64,000 nucleotides of DNA. Origin: Polaromonas sp. YR568 (lineage in GTDB: Bacteria > Pseudomonadota > Gammaproteobacteria > Burkholderiales > Burkholderiaceae_C). Positions within the stretch are counted from its first letter, which is position 1, and each line of letters begins with the position of its first letter. Below the pieces are notes generated by a model, which made no database searches, was not told the DNA's origin, and saw only the letters and a program-made list of their open reading frames with translations. The position numbers and the translations under genes were made by a program. Where the stretch lies: NCBI GenBank assembly GCA_945878995.1, contig CAMCUN010000012.1:1-64000 (forward strand), read 5' to 3'. Shown in pieces: positions 17,333 through 26,487 of this stretch.

Positions 17333-18064
17333 TCAAAGCGCGCAGCCGCCGTCTATGGCGAGCTCTGAGCCCGTCATGTAGCTGGCCTCGTCGCTCAGCA
17401 AAAACAGCACCAAACCAGCCACCTCGTCGGCCGTGCCCAAGCGCTTCATGGGCACTTGCTGGGTGCGTTTGTGGTTGTCCTCGGGCGTGCGCACCAGCAG
17501 CATGTCGGTGTCAATCGGGCCGGGGTGCACCGAGTTCACGCGTATGCCCTTGCCCACCAGCTCCAAAGCGGCGGCCTTGGTCATGCCGCGCACTGCCCAC
17601 TTGGTGGCGGTGTAGGCAATGGAGTTGGGCGCGCTGCGCAGCGCGACGGTGGACGAGAGGTTGACGATGGAACCGCCGCCGTGGCGTTCCAACACGGGCG
17701 CCACGGCTTGCAAGCCCAGAAAAACACCCGTTTGGTTGACGCGCACATGGCGCTCAAACTCTTCCACCGTCACCTGGTCCAGCGGCAAGGGCCGGTAGAC
17801 CCCGGCGTTGTTGACCAGGCCGCTCAAAGGCCCCAGGCGCTCGGCGGCAAGGACCGCGTGCTGCCACGCTTGGGGCTGGGTGACATCGAGCGGCTGGAAC
17901 ACGCAGCGCGCGCCCAGCTCGGTCGCCAGGGCTTGGCCTTGCTCTTGCAGCACATCGGCAATCAGCACCTGGCCGCCTTCGGCCACCAAGCGGCGCGCTT
18001 GCGCGGCGCCCAAGCCGCGTGCGCCGCCCGTGATCAAAAAAGTTTTGTCCTTGAAGCGGCTCAT
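17333..18064 (-). CDS. short-chain dehydrogenase/reductase (SDR)
   Basis: This 243-aa classical SDR has the cofactor motif TGGARGLG (residues about 12-19), the NNAG element, the catalytic Ser in NLSSTVALRS, and the active-site YTATK. The start ATG 18064 overlaps the BVMO stop as ATGA, so the two are translationally coupled. A typical job next to a BVMO is oxidation of a secondary cyclic alcohol to the ketone that the BVMO then converts to a lactone. Confidence 0.93.
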   Translation of the reverse strand: MSRFKDKTFLITGGARGLGAAQARRLVAEGGQVLIADVLQEQGQALATELGARCVFQPLDVTQPQAWQHAVLAAERLGPLSGLVNNAGVYRPLPLDQVTVEEFERHVRVNQTGVFLGLQAVAPVLERHGGGSIVNLSSTVALRSAPNSIAYTATKWAVRGMTKAAALELVGKGIRVNSVHPGPIDTDMLLVRTPEDNHKRTQQVPMKRLGTADEVAGLVLFLLSDEASYMTGSELAIDGGCAL

Positions 18065-19683
18065 GCGGGTGTTCCTGGTGAAAAAGTAAAGTGAGGGTAG
18101 CCAGCCGCGACCTCTTCGCGGCACAAGGCGGCATAGATGTGGAAGCCGCCGCCATAAGGCAAAAACACGCGTGGCTTGCCCGGCACGTTGGCGCCCATGT
18201 ACCAGGAGTTGGTGGTGGTGAACAGTGTGCCTTCGGCGACTTGGGCGACGTGGCGCACCCAGCGGTCTTCGGGCTCAGTCTGGGCCTCGACCAGCTGCTG
18301 CTGCTGCGCGCGCATGTGCGCCAGCAGCTCGGCAATCCATTCCACATGCTGCTCGATGGAGACAATCACATTGGTCAAAATAGACGGGCTGCCCGGGCCG
18401 GTGACCATGAAAAAATTGGGGTAGTCGGCCACCATCAGGCCCAGGTAGGCGCGTGGCCCGGCGGCCCACTTGTCTTTGAGCAGGCGCTGCTGGCGGCCTC
18501 GAATCTCCATGCGCTCGATGGCGCCGGTGACGGCGTCAAAGCCCGTGGCAAACACGACCGCGTCCAGCGCGTAGTCGCCGCTGGCGGTCTGCAAGCCGGT
18601 GGCGGTGAAGCGCTCAATGGGCGCGGCCTGCAGGTCGTGCAGCTGCACATGCGGCAGGTTGAAGGTGGCGTAGTAGTCGGTGTCCACGCACAAGCGCTTG
18701 GTGCCCAGCGCGTAACCCTTGGGGCTCAGGCGCTCGGCCGCCTCTGGATCGGTGACGATGGCGCGAATCTTCTCGCGCACAAACTCGGCCGCCAGCTCGT
18801 TGGACTTGGCGTTGACAAAAATGTCGTTGAAGCAGTGGTTGAAATTGGCGCCCCCTTTGCGCCAGCGCCGCTCGTACTCGGCCTGCCGCTCGGCCTCGTC
18901 GACCTCAAAGGTTGCGCGTTGGGCGTAGTCGTACAAAATGCCCGAGCGCGAATTGCGCGCCCGCTCGCGGTGCGCCTGGTAGTTTTGTTTCCAGGCCTGC
19001 TGCTCCTGCTCGGGCAGCGGCCGGTTCCAGGCGGGGATGCTGAAGTTGGGGGTGCGCTGGAACACCACCAGCTGGCCCGCCTGCTGGGCCAGCTGGGGAA
19101 TGGTCTGTATGCCCGATGAGCCTGTGCCTATCACCCCCACCCGCTTGCCCCTGAGGTCCACGCCTTCTTGGGGCCAGGCGCTGGTGTGCAGGCGCAGGCC
19201 AGCGAAGTCGTCCAGCCCCGCCATGTCGGGCGTGCGGGCGGCCGACAAGCAGCCTGCCGCTGAAATAAAGAACTGGGCGGTGACCTCGTCGCCCTGGTCG
19301 GTGCGCACACGCCAGCGGGCGTGCGCCTCTTCAAAGTCGGCCGAGAGCACACGGGTTTCAAGCTGAATGTCTGGGCGCAGCGCAAAGCGGTCGGCCACAT
19401 GGTTGATGTAGCTCAAAATTTCGCGCTGGGCCGGGTAGCGCTCGCTCCACTGCCACTCTTGCTGCAAGGCCTCGTCAAAAGAGTAGGAGTACTGCATGCT
19501 CTCCACATCACAGCGGGCACCGGGGTAGCGGTTCCAAAACCACGTGCCGCCCACGCCGTCGCCAGCCTCGTACAGCCGTGCGCGCAAGCCCAGCTGGCGC
19601 AGCTTGTGCAGCATGTACAGGCCCGCAAATCCCGCGCCCACGACCACGGCGTCATAGGAAGGTGAGGCAGAAGTGTTAGACAA
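18061..19683 (-). CDS. Baeyer-Villiger-type flavin monooxygenase 1
   Basis: This 540-aa class B monooxygenase has an N-terminal FAD Rossmann motif (VVVGAGFAGL), the BVMO fingerprint FxGxxxHTxxWP as FAGLRLHTSAWP at residues 160-171, and the NADPH Rossmann motif VIGTGSSGIQ near 184-193. Such enzymes use NADPH and oxygen to turn ketones into esters or lactones. It lies between the amidohydrolase and SDR genes, coupled to the latter. It is clearly similar to BVMO 2 at 30437-32113 (shared runs such as NRYPGARCDVES), so the two are paralogues. Confidence 0.94.
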   Translation of the reverse strand: MSNTSASPSYDAVVVGAGFAGLYMLHKLRQLGLRARLYEAGDGVGGTWFWNRYPGARCDVESMQYSYSFDEALQQEWQWSERYPAQREILSYINHVADRFALRPDIQLETRVLSADFEEAHARWRVRTDQGDEVTAQFFISAAGCLSAARTPDMAGLDDFAGLRLHTSAWPQEGVDLRGKRVGVIGTGSSGIQTIPQLAQQAGQLVVFQRTPNFSIPAWNRPLPEQEQQAWKQNYQAHRERARNSRSGILYDYAQRATFEVDEAERQAEYERRWRKGGANFNHCFNDIFVNAKSNELAAEFVREKIRAIVTDPEAAERLSPKGYALGTKRLCVDTDYYATFNLPHVQLHDLQAAPIERFTATGLQTASGDYALDAVVFATGFDAVTGAIERMEIRGRQQRLLKDKWAAGPRAYLGLMVADYPNFFMVTGPGSPSILTNVIVSIEQHVEWIAELLAHMRAQQQQLVEAQTEPEDRWVRHVAQVAEGTLFTTTNSWYMGANVPGKPRVFLPYGGGFHIYAALCREEVAAGYPHFTFSPGTPA

Positions 19684-19698
19684 GGGGTCTCTCCAAAG

Positions 19699-20745
19699 TC
19701 AAGGGGTGGGCGCATCGAGCCGGTAAATGCGGGCAGCGCTTGCGCTGAACAAGGCTCGCTTGTCGGCCTCGCTCAAACCTGCGGCCACGCGCTTGAACGC
19801 ATTCCACAGCACGGTGTAGCTGTAGCTGCCTTTGTCGACCGGAAAATTGCTTTCGAACATGCAGCGGTCTGCGCCAAAGTATTCAATGCAAGGTCCAAGA
19901 TACGGGCGCCAGGCATCGGCCAGCTCAACGGAGCTCGGGGGGTTCTCGCGCTCGGCAAAACCAAAGCCAAAAAGCCGCATGCCCATGCCGCCCAGCTTGA
20001 GCACCACATTCGGGCACTGGGCCAGCTCTTTGAGGTGCGCCAACCATTGGAGGCGCACTTCATCGCGGCGGCCCGCATAGGGGCCTATGCCCAGCACACC
20101 ACCCATGTGGTCCAGCACGATGGTGGTGGCCGGAAAAGCGCGGGCCAGATCGCTCAGCTCAGGCAGTTGAGTGTGGTAAATCCAGGCATCAAAGGACAGC
20201 CCCAGCGGGGCCAACTCGGCAAAGCCTGCGCGAAAGGCCGGGTCGGCCATCACATACGGCGGCGGGCGGGCCAAAGAGCCGCGGGCGGCCGGGTCCGGGT
20301 GCCACACCGCGCTGTAGCGAATGCCGCGAAAACGCCCGCCCCCTGCGTGCACATGCGCTTGCAGCACAGGCCGCACCTGGGCCCCCAGGCACAGGTCGGC
20401 GTGGCCGACGATGGCTGCCGCCACCCGGCAGGGGCCATGCTCGCCTCTGGCGCTCAAGGTGGCGGCCGCGTTGAGGAACTCGGTCTCGCCCACGGGCTCA
20501 AGCGCCACCGGGCCCTGCGTGCGGTACATGGCTTTGCATTCGACAGCCACCGTTGCGGTGATGCGGTGGCCACCAGCCAAATCTAGGAGCAAGTCATCTA
20601 AGAAATAGGGCGCACCCGGGTGGTCCCACAGGTGGTGATGGGCGTCGATGATGGGCAGGTCGGGCTCCAGCGCTTCTTCGCGCCAGCGGGCCAGCCAATC
20701 GGGGCGCACGCCCAGATGGGGCGCAGCGGCAGTTGCCAGGCTCAT
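19699..20745 (-). CDS. amidohydrolase family protein (lactonase-like TIM barrel)
   Basis: This 348-aa metal-dependent hydrolase of the amidohydrolase_2 type has the N-terminal HxH metal motif in IIDAHHHLWDHPG and the C-terminal FGADRCMFESNFPVDK pattern with the family Asp/Glu region. The closest known functions are L-fuconolactonase and 2-pyrone-4,6-dicarboxylate lactonase. As the first gene of the operon with a BVMO and an SDR, hydrolysis of the BVMO-made lactone is a reasonable inference. The start is taken as ATG 20745 (MSLATAA); upstream codons to 20790 lack a good start context. Confidence 0.88.
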   Translation of the reverse strand: MSLATAAAPHLGVRPDWLARWREEALEPDLPIIDAHHHLWDHPGAPYFLDDLLLDLAGGHRITATVAVECKAMYRTQGPVALEPVGETEFLNAAATLSARGEHGPCRVAAAIVGHADLCLGAQVRPVLQAHVHAGGGRFRGIRYSAVWHPDPAARGSLARPPPYVMADPAFRAGFAELAPLGLSFDAWIYHTQLPELSDLARAFPATTIVLDHMGGVLGIGPYAGRRDEVRLQWLAHLKELAQCPNVVLKLGGMGMRLFGFGFAERENPPSSVELADAWRPYLGPCIEYFGADRCMFESNFPVDKGSYSYTVLWNAFKRVAAGLSEADKRALFSASAARIYRLDAPTP

Positions 20746-21146
20746 GGGGCGCCAGCGGCCAAGCTTGCCGCGCCTGCGTGAGGTCCGCACACCAAAATGG
20801 CCCCGCCAAGCCGTTGCCCATCCGCGCGGTGCCTCAGGCCAAGGTGATAGGTTGATGGCATGCGAGAAGTCCTTTTTAGTCTGGGTGGGCCTTGCACAGG
20901 CACCTCATGTGTCAAGACGCAGCGCAAAATTTCCTAATTAAGAATTGGTTTCCCTTGTAACGAAAATTATAGGGTCAATGAAAAGCGTCAAAGCAAAAAG
21001 CAGTCAGGTCTAAAGGGAAAACCCGATAGGGCAACTGCCTGCTTTGAAGCAACAAATCCCTCTTTCTGAAATAAGATTCTTCAATTGGAAAAAAGTGGGC
21101 TTCTTGCCCGCTGGCATGAGCCACCGCCCGTGAAAGATCAGCGCCC
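20746..21146. promoter_or_regulatory. divergent promoter region, amidohydrolase operon / SMP-30 gene
   Basis: This 401-bp gap separates two divergent genes. Its first half has normal GC content and no supported gene. From about 20921 to 21090 it becomes AT-rich, with AAAATTTCCTAATTAAGAATT and TAACGAAAATTAT (20958-20970), the latter resembling the island TTTTCGTTA-type motif in reverse. I see no terminator or RNA gene here. Confidence 0.45.
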
Positions 21147-22106
21147 ATGAACATCGATTTGTCCGCCATCCGCCATGTGGGCGCAGGCTTGAGACGGCCA
21201 GAAAGTGTGATCGCCACGGCGCGCGGTGAGTTGTTTGTGTCCGACCATGACTGCGGCGTGCGCACCCTCTCCCGCCCGCCCACCCGGCCCCAGGGCATGC
21301 CCGAGGGCTTTTTGCCCAATGGCATCGCCTTGACGCCAGAGCGGGAGTTCTTGATTGCCAACCTGGGCACCAGCTGTGGCGGCGGCGTCTGGCGGCTGGA
21401 CCGGCAGCACCAGATGCGCCCCTGGTTGATGGAGGTCGACGGCCAGCCGCTGCCCAGCACCAACTTTGTCAGCCTTGACGGCCTGGGGCGCACCTGGGTG
21501 TCCATGAGCACGCGGCAAATCCCGCGCGAGCGTGCCTTCAATTCTGGCGCTGCCGATGGCTTTATTGCCGTGGTGGACGCGCGAGGCGCCCGCATCGTGG
21601 CCGATGGCATCGCTTTTACCAATGAGTGCCGGGTGGACCCCACGGGCCAATGGCTCTATGTGAACGAAACCTATGGCAGGCGGCTCAAGCGCTTTCCCAT
21701 TCAAGGTGGCGCGGCCGACTGGGCCTTGGGTGCGCCCGAGGTGGTTCACCAGTTCAGCGATGGGGACTTTCCTGACGGCCTGGCCTTTGACGCCGAAGGC
21801 GGCGTCTGGGTGGCCTGCGTGGTGTCCAACCGGGTGCTGCGCATTGCGCCTGGTGGCCAAACGCAAGTCATCATTGAAGACCCAGACGCGGCGCTGATCG
21901 CCACCGCCGAGGCCAACTACGCTCGCAACGCGCTGGGCCGCAGCGACATCGACGCCGGCGGCAGCCGCGCGCTGCGCAATGTCAGCAGCGTGGCTTTTGG
22001 CGGCCCGGACCTGCGCACGGTCTACCTGGGCAACCTGGCCGGCCAAAGCCTGGCCACGTTTGACTCACCCCTGGCCGGCGCCCAGCCGCCGCATTGGTTG
22101 TATTGA
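21147..22106 (+). CDS. SMP-30/gluconolactonase/LRE family protein
   Basis: This 319-aa beta-propeller lactonase-like protein lacks a signal peptide and so is cytoplasmic. The family blocks NGIALTPEREFLIANLG, GIAFTNECRVDPTGQWLYVNETYGRRLKRF and FPDGLAFDAEGGVWVA are present; the N and D residues in these blocks are the usual metal ligands. It probably hydrolyses a lactone. With the amidohydrolase and cyclase it makes three different candidate lactone hydrolases in the island. It starts a plus-strand unit followed by a CaiB relic and a cupin-like gene. Confidence 0.9.
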   Translation: MNIDLSAIRHVGAGLRRPESVIATARGELFVSDHDCGVRTLSRPPTRPQGMPEGFLPNGIALTPEREFLIANLGTSCGGGVWRLDRQHQMRPWLMEVDGQPLPSTNFVSLDGLGRTWVSMSTRQIPRERAFNSGAADGFIAVVDARGARIVADGIAFTNECRVDPTGQWLYVNETYGRRLKRFPIQGGAADWALGAPEVVHQFSDGDFPDGLAFDAEGGVWVACVVSNRVLRIAPGGQTQVIIEDPDAALIATAEANYARNALGRSDIDAGGSRALRNVSSVAFGGPDLRTVYLGNLAGQSLATFDSPLAGAQPPHWLY

Positions 22107-22114
22107 GGCGAGCC

Positions 22115-22326
22115 ATGCATCCCCAACGACCTTTGGAGAGCGTGCGTGTCCTGGAAATTGCATCCATTGTTTTCGGCCCCATGGCCGGCCCATGCCTGAG
22201 CTTGGCGGCCTTCAACATGAACGAGTACCCGTGGGGGACCTCTTCGAGCCGGCCCTGGCGCCAAGCTCGACCGACCGCGCAGCGCGCCGGCCAGGCGCTG
22301 TGCAGCTCAACCGATGGGAGAACGCT
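22115..22326 (+). pseudogene. decayed N-terminus of a CaiB/BaiF CoA-transferase gene
   Basis: From ATG 22115 the frame reads MHPQRPLESVRVLEIASIVF followed by GPMAGP, which matches the very conserved start of family III CoA-transferases (PLxGVRVLExxxxxxGPxAG). After about 30 codons the similarity is lost and the frame ends at 22328-22330; the expected DLGAxVIKVE block is not intact in any one frame, and the usual 390-400 aa length is absent. I read this as an internally deleted relic between the SMP-30 and cupin-like genes. Confidence 0.55.
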
Positions 22327-23115
22327 TTGATTCAACACGCCAGCCTTGAACACGCCAAGACCAGCAGGAGCCGGCGTGACACGCCTCAATTCAGCGGTTT
22401 TGTCACCGACCTGATCCTGCCCAACGAGCACTCCAGCGCGCCCCGGCCTCAGGCTTTTTTGGTCGAGCAGGTGCCCAACTGGTTGCTGCCTACCCACTAC
22501 CACCAGGAGCACCAATTTCAGGTGGTGGTGGGTGGCAGTGGCCGCATGGGCGCCAGTGCCATTGAGCTTTTGGGTGTGCACTACGCCTCGCCCCATGCCG
22601 CCTACGGACCGCTGGTCTCTGGCGAGGACGGCTTGTCTTACCTGACTTTGCGGGCCGTTCATGACAGCGGCGCATGGTATTTGCCCGATCAGCGCGAACA
22701 TTTGTTGCTGCGCATTCCAAAACGCCACGCCCACGGCGCGCCTGCGCTGCGGTCCACTGACGAGGCCTTGCCGCAGTTGGCAGCGCCCCTCACAGAGACC
22801 TTGATCGAGCCCGATGCCCAGGGTCTGGCGGCCTGGACAGTGAGCATGCCGGCCCACGCCTGCGTGCCAGACCCCGGGGGCGAGGCCCCCCATGGGGGCC
22901 GGTTCTATGTGGTGACGCGTGGCAGTCTGGTGCATGGCGGTGAGCCCTTGCCGGGGCTTGCGGTCATCTGGGTTGGCGCTCAAGACCTTTTTGAGCCCCA
23001 GGCCGGTGCACAAGGGGCAGAGCTGGTCGTTGTGCAGTTTCCACTGGCCGCGCAGCAGTCCTTCATTGAGGCCATGCAGCGGCCAGTGCGCCCCCCAGCC
23101 AAACCCACTCATTGA
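22327..23115 (+). CDS. cupin-like protein, function unknown
   Basis: This predicted 262-aa protein uses TTG 22327, which follows GGGAG by a few bases; no ATG fits, and the open frame extends further 5' through the CaiB relic, so the true start is uncertain. The N-terminal half contains THYHQEHQFQVVVGGSGRMG, a cupin-like metal or ligand pocket, and a second similar half has GGRFYVVTRGSLVHGGEPLPG, suggesting a bicupin. It may be an isomerase, dioxygenase or small-molecule binder; I cannot say which. No downstream partner is coupled to it. Confidence 0.7.
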   Translation: MIQHASLEHAKTSRSRRDTPQFSGFVTDLILPNEHSSAPRPQAFLVEQVPNWLLPTHYHQEHQFQVVVGGSGRMGASAIELLGVHYASPHAAYGPLVSGEDGLSYLTLRAVHDSGAWYLPDQREHLLLRIPKRHAHGAPALRSTDEALPQLAAPLTETLIEPDAQGLAAWTVSMPAHACVPDPGGEAPHGGRFYVVTRGSLVHGGEPLPGLAVIWVGAQDLFEPQAGAQGAELVVVQFPLAAQQSFIEAMQRPVRPPAKPTH

Positions 23116-23192
23116 CAAGGTCGCTCAAATGGGCATGCGAAGGGCTCGCAAGTGGGTCCAAGGAGCGGTATACTTTTATCGAGTTTTAAGAT

Positions 23193-23243
23193 GAGAATCC
23201 GAATTCTCGAATTTTTTGTGACCCTGCTCTTTTCGAATTTATA
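23193..23243. promoter_or_regulatory. putative operator/promoter of the esterase-ABC transporter operon
   Basis: The gap 23116-23269 is AT-rich and contains GAGAAT/ATTCTC inverted arms (23193-23198, 23203-23208), TTCTCGAATTTT (23204-23215) and CTTTTCGAATTTAT (23229-23242). These share the TCGAATTT core of the island motif. The second copy lies about 30 bp upstream of the esterase start. Confidence 0.5.
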
Positions 23244-23269
23244 AGTCGTTTTCTATTGCCACCGCCGCC

Positions 23270-24220
23270 ATGCCAGCTTACGACCCCGATCTTGCCCGCT
23301 TGCTAGAGATGATCCGCCAAGCGGCCAGACCTGCTTTTGAGGCACTCACGCCAGAGCAGGCCCGCCAAGCCTATGCGGCCTCGTGGGACATCTTGCAGCC
23401 ACCGGCGCAAGAGGTGGCCTCCGTGCGCGATGTCACCATCCACACGAATGCCGGTGGCCTGGCGCTGCGCATCTACCGAGGGGCCGGCACCCCAGCGTCT
23501 GAAGCCCTGCCTTGCACGCTTTACTTGCACGGGGGTGGCTGGGTCATAGGGAACCTGGACAGCCACGACCGACTGTGCCGTCAATTGGCCAACGAGGCCC
23601 GCATCTGCGTGGTGGCGGTGGACTACCGCCTGGCCCCAGAGCACCGCTTTCCTGCCGCCATCGACGACTGCGCCAGCGCCTGGCGCTGGCTGCATGAGCA
23701 GGCCAGCGATCTCCAGATAGACCCTGCCCGCTTGGGCGTGGCTGGCGACAGCGCAGGCGGCAACCTGGCCGCCGTGCTGGCGCTGATGGCGCGCGATGGC
23801 ACGCTGCCGCCCTGCAAGCTGCAGGCTTTGCTCTACCCGGCCACCGACTTGACCGCCGCTTCGGCCGGTTATGCACGCGTGACCGAGGGTGTGCCGCTGA
23901 CCGACAAGACCATGCATTACTTCATTGGCCACTACACCCCTGAGGCGCGCGACCGCCTCGATTGGCGGGCCTCCCCGGCCTTTGCCGCCAGTTTGGCGGG
24001 CCTGCCCAAGACACTGGTGCTGACGGTGGCACACGACCCCCTGTGCGAAGAGGGGCGCGACTACGCCAAGAGGCTGGAAGACGCCGATGTGGCGGTCACC
24101 TGCATTCACCTGGCCGACCACATGCACGGCATGCTGACCCAAGGCAAAGTGGTGCGCGCTGCCGTCGTGGTGTCCGGTTTTGTGAGCCAGTGGATAGGCC
24201 AGGCCTTGCGCCAAGACTGA
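23270..24220 (+). CDS. alpha/beta hydrolase, HSL-type esterase
   Basis: This 316-aa hormone-sensitive-lipase family esterase has the oxyanion motif YLHGGGWVIGNLDSHD (residues about 83-98) and the nucleophile motif GDSAGGNLAA (Ser about 160). The catalytic acid and His are probably in AHDPLCEEG and ADHMHGML near the C-terminus. It could hydrolyse esters produced by the BVMOs from acyclic or side-chain ketones. It precedes the ABC transporter genes by 156 bp, a stretch in which I see no separate regulatory element. Confidence 0.93.
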   Translation: MPAYDPDLARLLEMIRQAARPAFEALTPEQARQAYAASWDILQPPAQEVASVRDVTIHTNAGGLALRIYRGAGTPASEALPCTLYLHGGGWVIGNLDSHDRLCRQLANEARICVVAVDYRLAPEHRFPAAIDDCASAWRWLHEQASDLQIDPARLGVAGDSAGGNLAAVLALMARDGTLPPCKLQALLYPATDLTAASAGYARVTEGVPLTDKTMHYFIGHYTPEARDRLDWRASPAFAASLAGLPKTLVLTVAHDPLCEEGRDYAKRLEDADVAVTCIHLADHMHGMLTQGKVVRAAVVVSGFVSQWIGQALRQD

Positions 24221-24376
24221 CGCCATGGCTTGTTTTTTAGTCCCCATGGCCACTTTTTCTTTTTGCGCTCGCCCGCCTGCCAACAGTGCGCGGCGACCTC
24301 ACCCCGCTTCGGCGTTGCCGCTCTTGCTGGCAGACCGTTGACCGCTTCCCCTTACCAACCCCCCAATGGAGACACC

Positions 24377-25588
24377 ATGCAAATAAAGATCAAAGGCCTT
24401 CTCGCCGCCTTGGCCGCGAGCTCAATGGCGCTCAGCGCGCACGCCCAATTTGAATCACCCGGAGACGGCGTCTACAAAGACCGCATTGACTGGGGCGTGA
24501 TGATGGACATGAGCGGCCCCGCTTCCGGCTCACAAGGCATTTGGACCAACGGCTTCCAGGCCTTTATGCGCAGCCTGAATGAAAGAGGCGGCATCAATGG
24601 CAGGCGCATCAATGTGATGGCCGAAGACAGCCGCTTCAATCCAGCGCAAGACAAAATCAACTACGAAAAACTCACGCTGCAAACCCCCGTGCTGGGCATC
24701 TCCGGCGTGGGCTCGTCGAGCTCGCAGGTCTCGCTGGCCCCGACCATTCGCTCGGGCAAGGTGCCTATTGTGGGCACCTACACCAGCACCAAGCCCTTGT
24801 CAGAGCCCATCTCGCCACTGGTCTACGGCGGTTTTTGCACCTACCCAGAAATGGCCAAGGCAGGCGTGGGCTACATGAGCGACAAGCTCAAGCTCAAGGC
24901 GCCCAAGGTCATGGTGATGTCTATCGAGAGCGCGGGCGGCGTGGAGTACGCCCAGTTCATCGCTGATGCCGTGGGCAAGTTGGGCGGCACATCCTCACTG
25001 GTGACCATGAAAATCACCGCGGTGGATGTCACCCCGCAGATTCAGGAAATCATCAAGCAAAAGCCTGACTTCATCACCATTTACGGCGTGCCCAACACCG
25101 CCATTTTGACCATGAAGGGCATGCAGCAGTACGGCCTGAAAGTGCCGGCCTTTGGAATTTCATACCTGCTGTCGCCGCAAATCTACGCCTCCATTGGCGC
25201 TGAAGCGGGCGCCAACTACAACGTCATCAGCTGCTTCACCCCTGGTGGTGCGGACCAGTCTGTCGGCAACCGCGAGGTGATGGCCGCCGCTGACAAGTAC
25301 AACCACAGCGGACTGAAGGAGGACATCAACTACGTGGCTGGCTGGGCTGTGGGACAGATGGTGGCGCAGGCTGTGCAAATGGCAGGGCCTGAGCCCACAC
25401 GCAGCAAAATTGTGGCGGCCATGTCCAAAGGCTTCACGGTCGACACCAAGGGCTTGGCTGCACCGATTGTGTTTTCACCGACCAACCAATCAGGACCCTC
25501 GTCTTTCCGCATGATTGGCTATGACTTCAACGCCAAGCGTTACACCGCCTTTGGCGAGTTCCGCGACTACGACAAGTTCATGAAGTAA
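24377..25588 (+). CDS. Liv-type ABC transporter periplasmic substrate-binding protein
   Basis: This 403-aa type-I periplasmic binding protein has a clear signal peptide (MQIKIKGLLAALAASSMALS ending at AHAQ) and the peripla_BP_6 fold (DWGVMMDMSGPASGSQGIW). It is the receptor of the HAAT/Liv importer encoded by the next four genes. In catabolic islands such receptors usually bind aromatic or aliphatic acids rather than amino acids, so the substrate is probably the island's own compound. ATG 24377 follows GGAG. Confidence 0.93.
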   Translation: MQIKIKGLLAALAASSMALSAHAQFESPGDGVYKDRIDWGVMMDMSGPASGSQGIWTNGFQAFMRSLNERGGINGRRINVMAEDSRFNPAQDKINYEKLTLQTPVLGISGVGSSSSQVSLAPTIRSGKVPIVGTYTSTKPLSEPISPLVYGGFCTYPEMAKAGVGYMSDKLKLKAPKVMVMSIESAGGVEYAQFIADAVGKLGGTSSLVTMKITAVDVTPQIQEIIKQKPDFITIYGVPNTAILTMKGMQQYGLKVPAFGISYLLSPQIYASIGAEAGANYNVISCFTPGGADQSVGNREVMAAADKYNHSGLKEDINYVAGWAVGQMVAQAVQMAGPEPTRSKIVAAMSKGFTVDTKGLAAPIVFSPTNQSGPSSFRMIGYDFNAKRYTAFGEFRDYDKFMK

Positions 25589-25617
25589 TCAGCCCATAAA
25601 CCCCAAGGTCACACACC

Positions 25618-26484
25618 ATGCTCATACAAGTTCTTCTCAGCGGGATTGCTCTCGGGAGCATCTATGGGCTGGTTGCCCTGGGGTTCGCGGTGGTCTTTAA
25701 AGCCACCGATGTCTTTAACTTTGCCCAGGGTATGTTTGTGGCGTTTGGGGCGTTTTTCGCCGTGACGACCATCACGACCCTGGGCCTGCCTTTTCCCATT
25801 GCGGTGGTGGCCATTCTTGCGGCCTCATCCTTGCTGGGTGTGCTGATCCATATGTTTTTGATACAGCCTCTGTTTGGCCGGCCCATGCTGGCCGTGATCA
25901 TGCTGACCATTGCCTTGTCCATTGTGATGCGGGCGGTGATTGAAATTTTTTACGGCGTGCAGGCCCGCACCCTCATCACCCCCATACCCACGGGTGTGTT
26001 TATGGTGGGCGATGTGCGCATTTCACAGCTTCATTTGGTGGCGGCCATGGTCAGCTGGCTGTGCATGGCCGCCTTCGGTGCCTTTTTCAAATTCACCTCG
26101 GTGGGCTTGCTGATGCGTGCCACCGCCGATGGCCAAGAGGCCGCGCTGGTCTCGGGCGTGAATGTCAAGGTCATGAACCGCCTGGCCTGGGCCATTGGTG
26201 CCTCGCTCGCTGCCATTGGCGGCTTGTTTTTGGGGCAGTTGCAAATCGTTTCGACCGAGCTCGAGCACATTGGCCTGCTGGCGCTGCCTGCGGTGGTCAT
26301 AGGCGGCTTACAGAGCATCCCGGGCGCCATCATTGGCGGCTTGTTGGTCGGCTTGATCGAGCAGTTGTCGGCTTCTTATATTTCTCCTAAATCCAGTGAC
26401 ATCTTGGTGTATGTGTTGCTGCTCTTGATTTTGATGGTCCGCCCCTGGGGGCTGTTTGGGCAGCGGGAACTTGGCCGCGTTTGA
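25618..26484 (+). CDS. branched-chain amino-acid-type ABC transporter permease (LivH-like)
   Basis: This 288-aa polytopic inner-membrane protein of the LivH group has roughly eight hydrophobic segments and the characteristic GSIYGLVALGFAVVFKATDVFNFAQG start and AIGGLFLGQLQ region. It forms the translocation pore with the LivM-like protein encoded 3 bp downstream. It lies 29 bp after the binding-protein gene in the same operon. Confidence 0.93.
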   Translation: MLIQVLLSGIALGSIYGLVALGFAVVFKATDVFNFAQGMFVAFGAFFAVTTITTLGLPFPIAVVAILAASSLLGVLIHMFLIQPLFGRPMLAVIMLTIALSIVMRAVIEIFYGVQARTLITPIPTGVFMVGDVRISQLHLVAAMVSWLCMAAFGAFFKFTSVGLLMRATADGQEAALVSGVNVKVMNRLAWAIGASLAAIGGLFLGQLQIVSTELEHIGLLALPAVVIGGLQSIPGAIIGGLLVGLIEQLSASYISPKSSDILVYVLLLLILMVRPWGLFGQRELGRV

Positions 26485-26487
26485 GAT

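Noticed and set aside
22094-22330. Intact short gene of 78 codons after the SMP-30 gene
   Set aside because: Only the first 26 residues after the internal Met resemble a real family (CaiB/BaiF); the rest is unrelated, so it is treated as a relic.
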